NCBI RefSeq assembly: GCF_000275865.1
Contig: NZ_CM001555.1
Span: forward strand, 951,706-1,015,705
Length of the DNA stretch: 64,000 bases
Reading direction: 5' to 3'
From: Methanofollis liminatans DSM 4140
GTDB taxonomy: Archaea > Halobacteriota > Methanomicrobia > Methanomicrobiales > Methanofollaceae
In this document: in pieces, positions 7,801 through 15,698 of the stretch
How the letters are laid out: each line of letters starts with the position of its first letter
Numbering within the stretch: the first letter of the stretch is position 1
Notes under the pieces: model-generated
Told to the model about the DNA's origin: nothing
Database searches by the model: none
What the model saw: the letters and a program-made list of their open reading frames with translations, nothing else
Position numbers and translations under genes: made by a program

Positions 7801-9092
7801 TCCACCGGGATATGATCTGCCCATTCTGCGGCTGTCTCTGCGACGATCTGGTGATCACGACTGAGGGGAACGAGGTGGTGCAGGTGGACAACGCCTGCAC
7901 CCTTGGCACCCACAAACTCATGGGGGCCTGGAAGAACCGGCTGAAAAATCCGATCATGCGGGACGGCGGCGGGTGGCGGGACGCTTCCTATGAGGAGGCG
8001 ATCGAGTACGCCGCCGGCGTTCTCCTGGACGCCGACCGCCCCCTCCTCTACGGCTGGTCGAGCACGCAGGGCGAGGCGCAGGGGCTCGGTGTCTCGATGG
8101 CCGAGCTCCTCGGCGGCGTGATCGATTCCACCACCTCGGTCTGCCACGGCCCCTCGATCCTGGCCATCCAGGAGGTGGGCCACCCGGGCTGCACCCTCGG
8201 GCAGGTGAAGAACCGCGCCGATCTCGTCATCTACTGGGCATGCAACCCGACCGAGGCCCACCCGCGGCACATGAGCCGTTATACCACCTACGCCGACGGT
8301 TTTTTCCTCGAAAACGCTTTCAGGGACAGGAAACTCATCGTCGTCGACGTCAGGAAGAGCGAGACCACATCGATCGCCGACGAGTTCGTGAAAGTGAAAC
8401 CGGGCGGGGACTATGCGGTCTTCGCCGCCCTGCGGGCGATCGTCAGGGGCCGGGCCGATGTCGTCCCTGACACGGTCGCGGGCGTCACAAAGGAGCAGCT
8501 CGTGCGTATCGGGGAGATGTGCAAAGAGGCAAAGTTCGGTGCGCTCTTCTTCGGCGTCGGGCTCACGATGGCGCCGGGGAAGTACAAAAACATCAGGAAC
8601 GCCATCGAACTCGTGGACGAACTCAACCGCTACACGAAGTGGACCTTAACGCCCCTGCGGGGCCACTACAACGTCTACGGCTCCAACGAAGTCTTCACCT
8701 GGATGACCGGCTACCCGTACGCCGTGGACTTCTCCAGGCAGATCGCCTTCTATAATCCGGGAGAGACGACGGCCGTCGATATCCTTGCCAGAAAAGAGTG
8801 CGACGCCTGCCTGATCGTGGCCTCAGACCCCGGCGCCCACTTCCCGAAGGCCTGTCTGGAGCACCTTACCAAAATCCCGACCGTGCTGATCGACCCGATG
8901 AACACCGTCACGACGCCCCTCTGCCGGTGCCAGATCCCGACCGCGGTCAACGGGATCGATGCGGGGGGCACCGCCTACCGGATGGACGGCGTGCCCATTC
9001 ACGTAAAGAAGTTCATGGACCTCGGCTACCCGAGCGACACCGAGGTCATCGGCCGGATCTTCGAGCGGATACAGGAGGTGAAACACCCATGA
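7797..9092 (+). CDS. fwdB: Formylmethanofuran dehydrogenase subunit B (catalytic, W/Mo)
   Basis: 431 residues. N-terminal MICPFCGCLCDD holds CxxCxxxC for a [4Fe-4S] cluster, completed by DNACTLG. The metal ligand is a cysteine in TSVCHGPS, where some methanogens have selenocysteine. Subunit B binds the tungsto/molybdopterin cofactor and reduces CO2 to formate. ATG 7797 overlaps fwdD; ATG 7812 is a shorter option. Encoded between fwdD and fwdA in a tight run. Confidence 0.9.
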   Translation: MIHRDMICPFCGCLCDDLVITTEGNEVVQVDNACTLGTHKLMGAWKNRLKNPIMRDGGGWRDASYEEAIEYAAGVLLDADRPLLYGWSSTQGEAQGLGVSMAELLGGVIDSTTSVCHGPSILAIQEVGHPGCTLGQVKNRADLVIYWACNPTEAHPRHMSRYTTYADGFFLENAFRDRKLIVVDVRKSETTSIADEFVKVKPGGDYAVFAALRAIVRGRADVVPDTVAGVTKEQLVRIGEMCKEAKFGALFFGVGLTMAPGKYKNIRNAIELVDELNRYTKWTLTPLRGHYNVYGSNEVFTWMTGYPYAVDFSRQIAFYNPGETTAVDILARKECDACLIVASDPGAHFPKACLEHLTKIPTVLIDPMNTVTTPLCRCQIPTAVNGIDAGGTAYRMDGVPIHVKKFMDLGYPSDTEVIGRIFERIQEVKHP

Positions 9093-10789
9093 GCGACCTT
9101 TTGATCAAAAACGCCTTCGTCATCGATCCGATCAACCGGATCAACGGCGAAATCATGGACATCGCCGTCCGGGACGGGCGGATCGTCGAGGACGTCGGGC
9201 AGGGGGCCGAGGTGATCGATGCCGGCGGCCATCTTACCCTTCCCGGCGGCGTCGACTCCCACACCCATATCTGCGGCACCAAGGTGAATTTCGGGCGTTA
9301 TATGAGCCCTGAGGACATGCGGGCCGGCAGGGAGGCGCGCCGGGGCGTGAAGCATTCCATCTCAGGCTACTCGGTGCCGACGACCTATGCAAACTCCTAT
9401 CGCTACGCCATCATGGGCTACACCACCCTGCTCGAAGGGGCGATGGCCCCCCTCGAAGCCAGGCACACCCACGAGGAGTTCTCGGCCACGCCCCTGCAGG
9501 ACGTGATGGCAAACACCCTCTTCGACGGGAACTGGGGGGTGATGGAGGCGATCCGCGACGGCGACATCGAGCGTGCGGCGGCGATCGTGGGGTGGACGCT
9601 CTCGGCGGTGAAGGGGTTCGGGATCAAGCTCACCAACCCCGGCGGCACCGAGGCGTGGGGCTACGGGAAGGACGTGACCTGCATCAGGGACAAGGTCCCC
9701 CATTTCGAGGTCTCCCCGGCCGAGATCGTCGAGGGGATGATCCGGGTCTGCGAACTCCTCCGTCTCCCGCATTCGGTCCACCTCCACTGCAACAACCTGG
9801 GCAAACCGGGCAACTACGCCTGCACCGTCGGGACGCTCAATCTCGCCCCTGACCTCAACGAGAAGCGGCAGACCCTCTATGCCACTCATGTCCAGTTCCA
9901 CAGTTACGGCGGTTCGGACTGGAAGACCTTCTGCTCGAAGGCCGAACCGGTGGCCTACACCGTGAACAACCGTCCCCAGATCGTCATCGACATGGGGCAG
10001 GTGATGTTCGGGAAGACGACGACGATGACCGCCGACGGCCCGATGGAGTTCAATCTCTATCGTCTCCACCATGACAAGTGGAGCAACCACGACGTAGAAC
10101 TCGAGACCGGGTCAGGGATCATCCCGGTGCTCTACCGGCGCAAGAATCTGGTCAATTCGATCATGTGGTCGATCGGGCTCGAACTTGCCCTGCTGGTCAA
10201 GAACCCCTGGCAGTGCATGCTCACGACCGACAACCCGAACGGTGCGCCGTTCGTGAAGTACCCCGAGATCATCGCCCTCCTGATGAGCAAAAAATACCGG
10301 GACGCCGAGTTTGCGACGGTCCATCCAGATACGGGATCGAAGGTCGTCCTCCCGGCACTCGAGCGCGAACTCGACTGGAACGAGATCGCCGTCATGACCC
10401 GCGCCGGGCAGGCGAAGGCCCTCGGCATCACCGGGATCGGGAAGGGGCACCTCGGGATCGGCGCCGAGGCCGATATCGCCGTCTATCCCCTGAAAGTTGA
10501 CGAGATCGATCCCTCGACCGAGTACCGGCGGGTGATCGACGGGTTTGCAAAGACGAAGTGGACGGTGAAGCGGGGGAGACCGGTATCGCGGGACGGCGAG
10601 ATCCTGGTCCACGGGGAGAACACGACCATCTGGGTGGACCCGAAGATCAGGCCAGAGCGCGATATCTCCAGAGACCCGCGGTTTGTCGAGATGTTCAACC
10701 ACTGGTACTCGGTGCGGATGAGCAACTATCCGGTTCAGGACGAGTATTTGAGGAGAAACCTGAGGATGGAGACCGAGGCGGCGATATGA
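9089..10789 (+). CDS. fwdA: Formylmethanofuran dehydrogenase subunit A (amidohydrolase fold)
   Basis: 566 residues from ATG 9089, overlapping fwdB. Metal-site residues of the amidohydrolase fold are visible: VDSHTHICGTK (HxH), the carboxylated-lysine context GFGIKLTNPGG, HLHCNN, and the aspartate in TTDNPNGAPF. FwdA takes formate made by FwdB through an internal tunnel and attaches it to methanofuran. Length is normal for the family. A longer frame upstream lies inside fwdB and is not used. Confidence 0.92.
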   Translation: MSDLLIKNAFVIDPINRINGEIMDIAVRDGRIVEDVGQGAEVIDAGGHLTLPGGVDSHTHICGTKVNFGRYMSPEDMRAGREARRGVKHSISGYSVPTTYANSYRYAIMGYTTLLEGAMAPLEARHTHEEFSATPLQDVMANTLFDGNWGVMEAIRDGDIERAAAIVGWTLSAVKGFGIKLTNPGGTEAWGYGKDVTCIRDKVPHFEVSPAEIVEGMIRVCELLRLPHSVHLHCNNLGKPGNYACTVGTLNLAPDLNEKRQTLYATHVQFHSYGGSDWKTFCSKAEPVAYTVNNRPQIVIDMGQVMFGKTTTMTADGPMEFNLYRLHHDKWSNHDVELETGSGIIPVLYRRKNLVNSIMWSIGLELALLVKNPWQCMLTTDNPNGAPFVKYPEIIALLMSKKYRDAEFATVHPDTGSKVVLPALERELDWNEIAVMTRAGQAKALGITGIGKGHLGIGAEADIAVYPLKVDEIDPSTEYRRVIDGFAKTKWTVKRGRPVSRDGEILVHGENTTIWVDPKIRPERDISRDPRFVEMFNHWYSVRMSNYPVQDEYLRRNLRMETEAAI

Positions 10790-11556
10790 GGATCATACTG
10801 ACGATGCGCCCCAGGAAAAATCCCTTCATCCCGATCGAGGCCGAAGGGATCGTCCCGTCTATCCTGATGACCGGGGCTGAGATCACGGTCTGGGAAGGAA
10901 ACCGGGAGCGGCGTCTCGACGAGGTCTTCGAGGTCTCCGTCGAGGGCGAGGCGGCGACGGTCGAGGAGGTGGAGGTCGTGCTCCGCGGCGACACCTCGCG
11001 CCTCAAACGGGTCGGGGAGTACATGGACGGCGGACGGATCACCGTGGAAGGCGATATCGGGATGCACTGCGGGAACTTCATGAAGGCCGGGACCATCGAG
11101 GTGATGGGCAATGCCGACGGGTGGTTCGCCCGCGAACTCTGCGGCGGCACGGTCATCTGCCGCGGCGATGCCGGTCATTACTGCGCCTCGGGATACCGGG
11201 GCGAAAAAAAGGGGATGACCGGGGGCAGGGTCGAGGTCTTCGGGAACGCCGGCGACTTCGCGGCCGAGCACCTTGCAGGCGGCGAGGTGGTCATCCACGG
11301 AAACTGCGGCGATATGGCCGGGGTCGAGATGCACGGTGGGACGCTCTCCATCGGCGGGGACTGCTCCCGTCCCTGCGGGAACATGACCGGGGGAACCTGC
11401 ACCGTTCTCGGGTGCGCCTATGGGATGATACCGACGTTCCAGGCAAAAGGTGAGACAAACGGCCCGGACGGGAAAAATATCAGTGCATTCACCGGGGATA
11501 TTGCAAACAGAGGAAAGGGAAGTCTTTTAGTCAGGCGCTATCAATACCTGAAATAG
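10786..11556 (+). CDS. fwdC: Formylmethanofuran dehydrogenase subunit C
   Basis: 256 residues. The middle and C-terminal part carries GxxGxxxG-type repeats of the GltB/FwdC right-handed helix (for example GDIGMHCGNFMKAG, GDAGHYCASGYRG, GNAGDFAAEHLAGG, GNCGDMAGVEMHGG). It is a structural subunit that holds A, B and D together. It overlaps fwdA by 4 bases. No fwdF or fwdG ferredoxin gene follows, so those subunits, if used, are encoded elsewhere or replaced by the polyferredoxin upstream. Confidence 0.9.
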   Translation: MRIILTMRPRKNPFIPIEAEGIVPSILMTGAEITVWEGNRERRLDEVFEVSVEGEAATVEEVEVVLRGDTSRLKRVGEYMDGGRITVEGDIGMHCGNFMKAGTIEVMGNADGWFARELCGGTVICRGDAGHYCASGYRGEKKGMTGGRVEVFGNAGDFAAEHLAGGEVVIHGNCGDMAGVEMHGGTLSIGGDCSRPCGNMTGGTCTVLGCAYGMIPTFQAKGETNGPDGKNISAFTGDIANRGKGSLLVRRYQYLK

Positions 11557-11706
11557 ATGATCAGGCATGAGTGCGGCTACGAGGAGCCGGCCTACTGTAA
11601 AAAATGCGGCAGACCCCTTGAATATACCGAACGCCGCGGGATTTACTGCCCCAACTGCGGGCATCGGGTCACGATCCTCTGCCCGCACTGCGGCAAGCGC
11701 TGGTAG
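11557..11706 (+). CDS. Small double zinc-ribbon protein downstream of fwdC
   Basis: 49-residue protein starting with ATG directly after the fwdC stop. Four cysteine pairs or near-pairs are visible: C6 with YCKKC, then YCPNCGHR and LCPHCGKRW. This would form two zinc ribbons (or a small Fe-S fold). Position suggests co-transcription with fwd genes; an accessory role in Fwd assembly or expression is only a guess. It could also act in RNA binding, like other archaeal mini zinc ribbons. Confidence 0.6.
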   Translation: MIRHECGYEEPAYCKKCGRPLEYTERRGIYCPNCGHRVTILCPHCGKRW

Positions 11707-11710
11707 GAGA

Positions 11711-11980
11711 TCAGGTCATCCGGCTTCTGACCCATCGAGTATATTCTGAGCGGAGTTTACTTTTTTCATCCTCGTCCAGGTCTTCCCGCCCAACATCGTT
11801 CAAAAAAGATTCGAGCCTGCATATGAGGTCGTCCGCGTCCCTGTGGTTCAGCACCTCGAGATAGACCGGGGCGCGGCTTGCATCGATCACCTCGCCGCAG
11901 ATATGGCAGAGTTTCCAGTGCTGGTAGGGATCGACATAAGTGAAGGTCTGGCACCCGGGACAGCGGATGACGCGGTACAT
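11711..11980 (-). CDS. Zinc-ribbon protein, DUF1922-like
   Basis: 89 residues from ATG 11980 (MYRVIRCPGCQTFTYVD). A CxxC...CxxC ribbon, CPGC and CHIC about 20 residues apart, is followed by an alpha-helical charged tail (EDLDEDEKSKLRSEYTRW). The N-terminal part resembles the DUF1922 ribbon of methanogens. It runs convergent to the fwd operon with only 4 bases between stops. A longer frame upstream overlaps the NifX-like gene and is not favoured. Function unknown; nucleic-acid binding is plausible. Confidence 0.65.
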   Translation of the reverse strand: MYRVIRCPGCQTFTYVDPYQHWKLCHICGEVIDASRAPVYLEVLNHRDADDLICRLESFLNDVGREDLDEDEKSKLRSEYTRWVRSRMT

Positions 11981-12044
11981 TATGCGGAGATGCGCGCTGC
12001 TCTCTGAAAAAGATTGCTCTTCTCTCCCGGAAAGAAAAAAAGAT

Positions 12045-12401
12045 TTAGTGCTCGTGGTCGCAGTCATGGCCGTCGTGGCTGCAGACATTGCCGCCGCTGA
12101 CGAGTGCGCCCTCGAGGTAGGCCTCTACGGCGCCCTCGATGCTCCCGCTGACCCCGAGATAGACCTGGATATCGCGTGCACAGAAGAGATCCACTGCTTT
12201 TGGGCCCATGCCGCCTGCGATGACGACGCTTGCTCCCTGTTCGGCAAGCAGGGCCGGGAGCGCGCCCGGCGTGTGGCCCGGGCTTACGATGTCTTTTCGG
12301 CCGACAATCTTCCCGTCTGCAATCTCGAAGATCGCGTAGCCTTCGCACTGGCCGAAGTGCTGTGATACCTGATTACCATCTTTTGCAACGCCAATTTTCA
12401 T
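12045..12401 (-). CDS. NifX/NafY-like dinitrogenase iron-molybdenum cofactor family protein
   Basis: 118 residues: MKIGVAKDGNQVSQHFGQC at the start and IVIAGGMGPKAVDLF-type glycine-rich core identify the NifX/NifB C-terminal-domain fold (Nitro_FeMo-Co). It has a cysteine- and histidine-rich tail (CSHDGHDCDHEH) that probably binds metal. Such small proteins in methanogens occur near DUF5320 and MRP/ApbC-type genes and are thought to handle iron-sulfur or metal clusters. No nitrogenase genes are in view. The DUF5320 gene upstream on the same strand supports a shared metal-handling role. Confidence 0.8.
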   Translation of the reverse strand: MKIGVAKDGNQVSQHFGQCEGYAIFEIADGKIVGRKDIVSPGHTPGALPALLAEQGASVVIAGGMGPKAVDLFCARDIQVYLGVSGSIEGAVEAYLEGALVSGGNVCSHDGHDCDHEH

Positions 12402-12471
12402 GGAAATGCCTCTCTGTTAATCTCTGCAGGAATCCCTGATTAGTCTTTAGATAGGTGCACAAAAAATGGGG

Positions 12472-12717
12472 TCACCAGCATCGGCGCCGGCGTCCGCCGC
12501 AGAAACCCATTCCGCATCCTCTGGGGATACCGCCCCGCCCGACACCGTAGACGATGTTCTGCTGGACAGGGATCTCCTGCTGGACCGGTGCGGTACCGGT
12601 GGTTTCTGCGTTCTGCTGTGCTTCTGTCCGGGGGGCCGGCCTGCACCGCCCAAAGCCCCTTCCTGTCATCGGGCCAGCGCCTCTGGGCCCGGTAGCGTCA
12701 AATCCTGGCATTGTCAA
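12472..12717 (-). CDS. DUF5320 family protein
   Basis: 81 residues: MPGFDATGPRGAGPMTGRG near the start is the family hallmark, with a Gln-rich middle and a Gly/Arg/Cys-rich end (CGMGFCGGRRRRCW). ATG at 12717 or 12711 can start it. Function unknown; the family is often next to NifX-like proteins in anaerobes. A hairpin with 8-base arms sits just upstream (12729-12747). Confidence 0.75.
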   Translation of the reverse strand: MTMPGFDATGPRGAGPMTGRGFGRCRPAPRTEAQQNAETTGTAPVQQEIPVQQNIVYGVGRGGIPRGCGMGFCGGRRRRCW

Positions 12718-12728
12718 TCACATCCAAG

Positions 12729-12747
12729 AGGTGGAGGTTCTCCACCT
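12729..12747. promoter_or_regulatory. Inverted repeat in front of the DUF5320 gene
   Basis: AGGTGGAG and CTCCACCT are perfect 8-base arms around GTT, 12-30 bases upstream of the DUF5320 start. The minus-strand promoter-like TGTATTAATGCG lies a little further up. It could be an operator or a 5' leader hairpin that covers the ribosome site. Confidence 0.4.
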
Positions 12748-12955
12748 GCAATTATTACTCATATGCGCATTAATACATAAACTCTGCCTATCGGGCAAAG
12801 ATGAGTGGCAGTGCTTTCCCGGCACCTGGTCTTCGAATCGGTCCGGAAAAGGTGAAAAAGTGAGAGCGCGAACGGGGGTGTTTTTCTCTCCCCGCACCGC
12901 CAGAATCAGATGCATTCTCCAGGGCCGTTCGATCCCGCCCGCTCGCTGGTTTTTC

Positions 12956-13132
12956 TCACCAGTGCCAGTGCCAGCGACCGCGCTTCTCCGGACATGGAGC
13001 CCGGACAACGACCATCATCTCTGAGGACGGTTCGCGAATTTCGATTTTCTGTACCCCTCCGGCAACGCAGGGGCCGTACTTTCTTCCGGCAAGCTCCTCT
13101 TTACCCCGTGAACCGATGCTATACCATGTCAT
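12956..13132 (-). CDS. Small conserved-looking protein of 58 residues, unknown function
   Basis: ATG at 13132 has GGAGGG 7 bases upstream, a strong start signal, and a TATA-like element (TTATATATATTG) lies about 55-65 bases upstream. The product begins MTWYSIGSRGKEELAGRKYG, has two cysteines (GPCVAGG and APCPEK) and ends in RGRWHWHW, rich in Trp and His and possibly metal-binding. It lies in line with the DUF5320 and NifX-like genes on the same strand. No family recognised. A longer frame upstream covers the promoter and is rejected. Confidence 0.5.
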   Translation of the reverse strand: MTWYSIGSRGKEELAGRKYGPCVAGGVQKIEIREPSSEMMVVVRAPCPEKRGRWHWHW

Positions 13133-13179
13133 TATCGTCCCTCCTGGACGGCGTCGCCGCCCGCACGAGTCTGTGGTAT

Positions 13180-13205
13180 ACTGAACAATATATATAATGT
13201 CCCCC
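13180..13205. promoter_or_regulatory. TATA-like region between the 58-residue gene and cofE
   Basis: CAATATATATAATG at about 13187-13200 is nearly symmetric. It can serve as a TATA box for the minus-strand small gene (start 13132) or, with a leader of about 30 bases, for cofE (start 13253). Confidence 0.4.
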
Positions 13206-13252
13206 ATGAACAGACCGATGGCTATTAGTCGGTGCCACGCCGATCATTCTCC

Positions 13253-13993
13253 ATGCATATCCAGGTAATCCCGGTTGAGGGGCTGCCGATCATCCATCCG
13301 GGTGATCTTCTGACGGAGATGATCTGCGAGCGGGTCACCTTCGATGACGGGGACATCCTCTGTCTTGCCTCATCGGTCTACTCCAAGGCGAGGGGATTTA
13401 TCAGAAAACAGGACGAGATCGTAGCCTCTGCAGAGGCCGTCCGCATCGCACAGAAAACCCATGAAGACCCCAGGTTTGTGCAGGCCATTCTCGACGAGAC
13501 CACCGACGTGATCCTCGAGGACCCCTTCATCCTCTCGGAGACGGTCACCGGCCATGTGGGGGTGCGGGCGGGCGTCGACCACTCCAATATCGAGGACGGC
13601 ATGATCATCCTCCTCCCGCCCGATCCGATGGGGGCCGCCGCCGGTCTCCGGGACGAGATTGCACGGATTACCGGCAAAGAGGTCCGCGTGATCATCACCG
13701 ACACCTGCGGGCGCTCCTTCAGGCGGGGCCAGACCGGCGTCGCCATCGGATGGAGCGGGATGACGGCGATCCGTGACTTCAGGGGCGATCACGACCTCTT
13801 CGGCCATGTCCTCGAGATCACCGAGGAGGCGGTCGTCGATGAGGTCGCCGGTTTTGCCAACTTCATTATGGGCGAGAGCAACAACGGCGTTCCGGCCGTC
13901 GTGTTCAGAAACTGCGCCCGGTGGACCGGCCACGACAACCTGCACTTCAGCAGAGACGAAGACATCATCAGAAAGGCGCTCTGCAAAAAATAA
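13253..13993 (+). CDS. cofE: Coenzyme F420-0:L-glutamate ligase
   Basis: 246 residues from ATG 13253 (MHIQVIPVEGLPIIHPGDL). Family landmarks: ICLASSVYSKARG-like segment (here LCLASSVYSKARG), SNIEDGMIILLPPDP, ITDTCGRSFRRGQTGVAIG and GESNNGVPAVV. CofE adds glutamates to F420-0 using GTP, making the F420 that carries hydride in methanogenesis. Full length. GTG 13232 would add seven residues but is less likely. A T-run follows the stop. Confidence 0.92.
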   Translation: MHIQVIPVEGLPIIHPGDLLTEMICERVTFDDGDILCLASSVYSKARGFIRKQDEIVASAEAVRIAQKTHEDPRFVQAILDETTDVILEDPFILSETVTGHVGVRAGVDHSNIEDGMIILLPPDPMGAAAGLRDEIARITGKEVRVIITDTCGRSFRRGQTGVAIGWSGMTAIRDFRGDHDLFGHVLEITEEAVVDEVAGFANFIMGESNNGVPAVVFRNCARWTGHDNLHFSRDEDIIRKALCKK

Positions 13994-13996
13994 TCC

Positions 13997-14002
13997 TTTT
14001 TT
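13997..14002 (+). terminator. T-run after cofE
   Basis: Six T residues 3 bases after the cofE stop, as expected for archaeal intrinsic or aCPSF1-aided termination. Confidence 0.5.
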
Positions 14003-14018
14003 AGGTTCTTTGCCCTTT

Positions 14019-14391
14019 CCCGTGGGTAGCGCCTTCGCACCGACCTGGCGATCGATCGCCTTCTCCGCATGCTCTGCCGGGGTTGCACCCGCCTGACCCT
14101 GCACACGATTGCCCCGCAGAACGGTTATAGGGGAAGGCAGGAGCGATTGTCCATCTCCGCACCCATCGCAGTTCTGCGGGGCGGCAGGCCCCCACGGCAC
14201 CGGCATATGGATGGACCGATGATCGTCCCCAAACACTCGCTCCATCTCAAGTGCAGCCCATCGTCCCGGATCGCCTGAGTGGTGTTTGATAAAGGTGTCA
14301 ATGGCTACCCACGCACGGGAGCGAAGCGCCCTTTTTCACATCACCCAGGAGACCGGCATAGCCCCGAAGGCGTGCCCTTGTCCCCTCCTGG
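14019..14391. ncRNA. Candidate structured RNA in convergent gap between cofE and secG
   Basis: The 418-base gap between two convergent genes has no believable protein but strong pairing potential. CGTGGGTAGC (14021-14030) pairs with GCTACCCACG (14304-14313). GCCCCGCAGAAC (14111-14122) pairs with GTTCTGCGGGGC (14171-14182). CCAGGAG (14345-14351) pairs with CTCCTGG (14385-14391), with an inner stem GGCA..GCC / GGC.TGCC. The strand cannot be decided. Signature segments of RNase P RNA and SRP RNA were looked for on both strands and not found, so it would be an unassigned RNA. Confidence 0.4.
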
Positions 14392-14399
14392 CCGACGAT

Positions 14400-14407
14400 A
14401 AAAAAAA
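14400..14407 (-). terminator. T-run after secG (minus strand)
   Basis: Eight A residues on the plus strand give a T-run on the minus strand, 4 bases after the secG stop. Confidence 0.5.
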
Positions 14408-14411
14408 GATT

Positions 14412-14570
14412 TCAGTAGAAGGAATTCAGCAGAAAAATGACCACGCCAATCGCGACTGAAATGGCGATCACATGCACGGGGTTGATGTGGACAGCCCTGC
14501 GGTCCTCACTGTCATAATAATTCACGAGACCCGCGGACGAAACGAGTCGCCCGCCACTCTTCTTCGCCAT
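14412..14570 (-). CDS. secG: Preprotein translocase subunit SecG (archaeal Sec61-beta)
   Basis: 52 residues, short and easily missed. Translation from ATG 14570 begins MAKKSGGRLVSSAGLVNYYD. It continues through SEDRRAVHINPVHVIAISVA and ends with a single hydrophobic helix to the C-terminus. This matches archaeal Sec61-beta: basic start, SSAGL.R/N Y motif, INP, then one tail-anchored helix. It is the small third subunit of the SecYEG channel. A TATA box about 23-32 bases upstream (14593-14602) predicts a leaderless or nearly leaderless message; ATG 14576 (two residues longer) is the alternative start. Confidence 0.85.
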   Translation of the reverse strand: MAKKSGGRLVSSAGLVNYYDSEDRRAVHINPVHVIAISVAIGVVIFLLNSFY

Positions 14571-14589
14571 ATCCATAAACTTTCGCATT

Positions 14590-14605
14590 CACTATATATA
14601 AAATC
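14590..14605. promoter_or_regulatory. Shared symmetric TATA box between secG and amidohydrolase gene
   Basis: ACTATATATAAAATC is read as TTTATATATAGT on the other strand. The two start codons (14570 minus and 14623 plus) are each about 20-30 bases away, so one AT element may serve both directions with very short leaders. Confidence 0.5.
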
Positions 14606-14622
14606 GGCGTCAACGGGTGGAT

Positions 14623-15654
14623 ATGCCAGAGCAGGTGTACCGGGGAGCAGTCCTCGCCGGCGACGACTTCGAGCCGGTCAGGGCGGCGGTGATCGTCGAG
14701 GACGGCGTGATCACGGCGATCGAAGAGGATTCGTCGGCCCCTGACCTCTGGATCTGCCCGGCATTTTTTAATGCCCATACCCACCTCGGCGACACCGTCG
14801 CCATGGACTTCGCCACCTGCGGAGACCTGGAGGCCCTGGTCACCCCTCCCCACGGGCTCAAACACCGCATCCTGGGGTCAACGCCGCGCCCCCGCCTGAT
14901 CGAGGGGATGCGCGCCAGCATCAGGGGTATGCAGGCCACCGGAACGGCAGGTTTTGCCGACTTCAGGGAGGGGGGGGCTGACGGCGTCACGGCACTCCGC
15001 GAAGCGGTCCAGGGTGAACCGATTCTCCCGCTGATCTTCGGCAGGGAAGGGGGTGAGACGATCGCCGACGGGATCGGCATCAGCAGTGCACGGGACATCC
15101 CTGACACCGAGGAGCAGGTCAGACGGGCCAGGGCCGCCGGCAGGCTGGTGGCATTCCATGCCGGCGAGAAGGACCTGGACGACATCGACGCCGCCCTCTG
15201 CTATGACCCCGACCTCCTCGTCCACTGCACCCACGCCACCAGAGGGCAACTCAGGGCGATTGCCGATGCCGGCGTGCCCGTCGCCGTCTGTATCCGATCC
15301 AACTGGACCCTCGGCGTCACCTGCGACGCCGGGAGGCCGCCGGTCAGAGAGATGGCAGCGTGCGGCTGCACCTGGTACATCGGCACCGACAACGTGATGT
15401 TTGTCCAGCCCGATATGCTCAGAGAGATGTCGTTCTGCGAAACCGTCACTCGAATGCCTCCCGAAGAGATCCTGCGCGCTGCTGTCGGGGGTGCTGCGCT
15501 CGCAGGCAGGTCTTTCCCGATAAAAAAAGGCAACCGGGCGAATTTTATCATAATAGACCCTGATAGGGCGGGTCTTGGGTTCAGCCCGGATCCAATCGCC
15601 TCCATGGTAAAACGAGTCGGAGAGCGATCCATACTGCAAACTGTTATAAATTGA
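14623..15654 (+). CDS. Amidohydrolase family protein (metal-dependent deaminase/hydrolase)
   Basis: 343 residues from ATG 14623, with GGGTGG just before it. Amidohydrolase-superfamily metal ligands: FFNAHTHLGD (HxH), LVAFHAGE (His), LVHCTHAT (His) and YIGTDNVMF (Asp). This resembles the chlorohydrolase/guanine-deaminase-like group seen in methanogens, about 340-430 residues, slightly short. The substrate cannot be told; deamination of a nucleobase-like compound is possible. Confidence 0.78.
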   Translation: MPEQVYRGAVLAGDDFEPVRAAVIVEDGVITAIEEDSSAPDLWICPAFFNAHTHLGDTVAMDFATCGDLEALVTPPHGLKHRILGSTPRPRLIEGMRASIRGMQATGTAGFADFREGGADGVTALREAVQGEPILPLIFGREGGETIADGIGISSARDIPDTEEQVRRARAAGRLVAFHAGEKDLDDIDAALCYDPDLLVHCTHATRGQLRAIADAGVPVAVCIRSNWTLGVTCDAGRPPVREMAACGCTWYIGTDNVMFVQPDMLREMSFCETVTRMPPEEILRAAVGGAALAGRSFPIKKGNRANFIIIDPDRAGLGFSPDPIASMVKRVGERSILQTVIN

Positions 15655-15698
15655 TAGATTGAATAAAATAGCAGATTCCGGTTTTGTGAGGTGTAGCC

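Noticed and set aside
13370-14245. Long minus-strand open frame opposite cofE
   Set aside because: It mirrors cofE, has no family features, and its free part lies over the hairpin-rich gap.
14019-14391. Assignment of the hairpin region as RNase P RNA or SRP RNA
   Set aside because: The recalled conserved segments (GAGGAAAGUCC and ACAGAA for RNase P; GGAAGG..AGCAGCC and GUAACC for SRP) are not found on either strand.
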